Part shown: in pieces, positions 4,976-6,679 of the stretch | How positions within the stretch are numbered: position 1 is the first letter of the stretch | Layout: each line of letters begins with the position of its first letter | NCBI GenBank assembly: GCA_913048145.1 | Contig: CAJWVP010000165.1 | Span: 1 to 6,679, forward strand | From: an uncultured Rhodospirillaceae bacterium | GTDB lineage: Bacteria > Pseudomonadota > Alphaproteobacteria > Rhodospirillales > Casp-alpha2 | Reading direction: 5' to 3' | Length of the DNA stretch: 6,679 bases | Notes under the pieces: model-generated | The model's input: the letters and a program-made list of their open reading frames with translations, nothing else | What the model was told of the DNA's origin: nothing | Database searches by the model: none | Program-made: the position numbers and the translations under genes

Positions 4976-6679
4976 ATGACCGAGCCGCTTTGGACGCCGA
5001 CACCGGAACAGATTGAAACCGCGAAGATAACCGAGCTGCGCCGTGCAGTTAATGCGCAGTGGCAGGTGGACTTGCCCGACTCAACAGCGCTCTGGCGGTT
5101 CTCCGTGGACGAGCGTGAGAAATTCTGGCGCACTATAATCGATTTTTGCGACCTCAAGGCCGGGACTTGGGGGGAGAAAGATTCTGTTGACGCCGATAAG
5201 CTGCCTGGCGCGAAATGGTTTCCGGACGCGCGCTTCAATTTCGCTGAAAACCTTTTGAAGCGCCGTGATGACGGAGAAGCGCTTGTCTTCTGGGGTGAGG
5301 ACAAGATCCGTCGTCGCATGACCTTTGCCGAGCTTTATGACGCTGTCTCCCAATTGGCACAGGCCCTGCACGCTGAAGGCGTGGAACCTGGCGACCGGGT
5401 GGCCGGGTATCTGCCAAACATACCGGAAGCCATTATCGCCATGCTGGCAGCTACAAGCCTGGGAGCTACGTGGTCGTCCTGTTCGCCTGATTTTGGCCTT
5501 CAGGGCGTGCTAGACCGGTTCGGCCAGATCGAGCCGAAAGTCCTGATCGCTAGTGACGGCTATTTCTACAACGGGAAGACCCATGATATCCGAGAAAAGA
5601 CGGCAGATTTGGTCAGCCGGGTGCCCAGCATCCAGCGTGTCGTGATTGTTCACTATGTATGGACTGAGCCAGATATCTCCAGCATTCGCGATGCGGTGGA
5701 ATTATCTGACTTCGTGGGGAACTTCACCCCCACCGATATCCAGTTTAAACAGATGCCCTTCAATCATCCGCTCTACATTCTCTATTCGTCCGGTACCACC
5801 GGACAGCCAAAGTGTATCGTGCACGAGGCTGGCGGCATGTTGTTGAAGCATGCGGTGGAGCAGGTGGCACAATTTTCCATTCGGCCGGACAGCAGGGTCT
5901 TCTGGTTTACGACCCTGGGCTGGATGATGTGGAACTGGCTGGCTAGTAACCTGGCTTGGGGAGCCACGATCTTGCTCTATGACGGCTCGCCTTTTTATCC
6001 GGACGGCAACGTGCTGTGGGATTTCGCCGCTCAGGAGGGTATGACCCTTTTTGGCACTTCCGCCAAGTACATTGATGCTTGCAATAAGGCGAGACTGAAG
6101 CCCATTGAGACGCATGATTTGTCGGCGCTGCGCTCTATCGGGTCGACGGGTTCGACCCTAGTTCCCGAGGGCTTCGATTATGTGTACACGAGCATCAAAT
6201 CTGATGTTCATCTGGCCTCCATGTCGGGTGGCACCGATATTGGCGGTTGCTTTTGTGGTGGCGATGAGACCTTGCCCGTATGGCGAGGTGAGATACAGGC
6301 CGCGATCTTGGGCATGTCTACGGATGTTTTTGATGATGACGGCAACCCGGTCATCGGCGTGAAGGGAGAATTGGTTTGCACCAAGGCCTTCCCGGCAGTG
6401 CCGAGTTTCCTGAACGATGTAGACGGAGAACGCATACACGACGCCTACTTCGCGCGCTTTCCCAATGTCTGGACCCATGGTGACTTCATGGAACGGACGG
6501 AACATAACGGCTTCATAATTTACGGCCGATCGGATGCGACCCTGAACCCTGGTGGAGTCCGTATCGGCACGGCTGAAATTTACCGCCAGGTGGAAAAACT
6601 GGATGAGGTGTTGGAAGGCATCGTCATCGGCCAGGAATGGGACAACGATGTGCGGGTAGTGCTATTTGTCGTTCTTCGC
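4976..6679 (+). CDS. acsA2/aacS-like: Acetoacetyl-CoA synthetase, C-terminus beyond the right edge
   Basis: An uninterrupted 568-codon frame runs to the window end; the usual family length is about 650, so roughly 80 residues are missing. It is an adenylate-forming (ANL) enzyme: the ATP-binding P-loop YSSGTTGQPK is at 270-279, WSSCSPDFG at 166-174, FWFTTLGWMMWNW at 309-321, SGGTDIGGCF at 417-426, and the ATP-ribose-binding Asp in HGDF (503) with the hinge region YGRSDATLNPGGVRIG (516-531). The N-terminal PLWTP segment, the TSLGATWSSCSPDFG segment and the LPVWRGEI motif are typical of acetoacetate-CoA ligase rather than acetyl-CoA synthetase. It activates acetoacetate with ATP and CoA in the cytosol, feeding thiolase, lipid or polyhydroxybutyrate metabolism. 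The catalytic C-terminal Lys lies outside the window. The start is supported by AGAGG 7 nt upstream. The symbol given is only the generic one for the family. Confidence 0.92.
   Translation, partial: MTEPLWTPTPEQIETAKITELRRAVNAQWQVDLPDSTALWRFSVDEREKFWRTIIDFCDLKAGTWGEKDSVDADKLPGAKWFPDARFNFAENLLKRRDDGEALVFWGEDKIRRRMTFAELYDAVSQLAQALHAEGVEPGDRVAGYLPNIPEAIIAMLAATSLGATWSSCSPDFGLQGVLDRFGQIEPKVLIASDGYFYNGKTHDIREKTADLVSRVPSIQRVVIVHYVWTEPDISSIRDAVELSDFVGNFTPTDIQFKQMPFNHPLYILYSSGTTGQPKCIVHEAGGMLLKHAVEQVAQFSIRPDSRVFWFTTLGWMMWNWLASNLAWGATILLYDGSPFYPDGNVLWDFAAQEGMTLFGTSAKYIDACNKARLKPIETHDLSALRSIGSTGSTLVPEGFDYVYTSIKSDVHLASMSGGTDIGGCFCGGDETLPVWRGEIQAAILGMSTDVFDDDGNPVIGVKGELVCTKAFPAVPSFLNDVDGERIHDAYFARFPNVWTHGDFMERTEHNGFIIYGRSDATLNPGGVRIGTAEIYRQVEKLDEVLEGIVIGQEWDNDVRVVLFVVLR

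Noticed and set aside
5702..6115. Minus-strand open frames inside the acetoacetyl-CoA synthetase gene.
   Set aside because: The plus-strand frame is continuous with all ANL-enzyme motifs; the antisense frames are compositionally shadow-like.

Overview
The window looks like chromosomal DNA from an alphaproteobacterium, probably Rhodospirillales-like. This is judged from the G+C-rich but not extreme composition, the style of the proteins, and the mix of a glutathione S-transferase, a TfdA-type dioxygenase, an HSD10-type short-chain dehydrogenase and acetoacetyl-CoA synthetase. The taxonomic placement is an impression, not a computed result. I see no tRNA, rRNA, CRISPR array, insertion sequence or phage gene.

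Layout. Positions 1-51 hold the first 17 codons of a minus-strand gene that runs off the left edge. Positions 52-200 are a short gap whose minus strand carries a protein-like reading with no start codon; it overlaps the 3' end of the next gene. Positions 201-866 (minus) encode a glutathione S-transferase-like protein. Divergent from it, 983-2605 (plus) encodes a flavoprotein of the 3-ketosteroid dehydrogenase/fumarate reductase superfamily. Its stop overlaps by four bases (ATGA) the start of a TfdA-like Fe(II)/2-oxoglutarate dioxygenase at 2602-3501. A gap with one doubtful small ORF and weak inverted repeats separates this pair from a convergent minus-strand HSD10-type dehydrogenase (3670-4431). 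A compact divergent promoter region then leads to a small DUF1232 (YkvA-like) protein (4512-4901) and to acetoacetyl-CoA synthetase (4976 to the right edge, 568 codons present, C-terminus missing).

How the genes may work together. The flavoprotein and dioxygenase are almost certainly co-expressed and translationally coupled. Together they look like a two-step oxidative module (dehydrogenation plus hydroxylation or ether-type cleavage) for an unknown organic acid or cyclic compound. The GST next door is a family often found in catabolic clusters. The HSD10-like enzyme and acetoacetyl-CoA synthetase belong to short or branched acyl-CoA, ketone-body and polyhydroxybutyrate metabolism, and could receive products from such a module, but nothing in the sequence proves that link.

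I found no clearly new multi-gene system. The most interesting parts are the coupled flavoprotein/TfdA-like pair, the flavoprotein's loss of a tyrosine expected in true steroid dehydrogenases, and the orphan coding remnant at 103-240.
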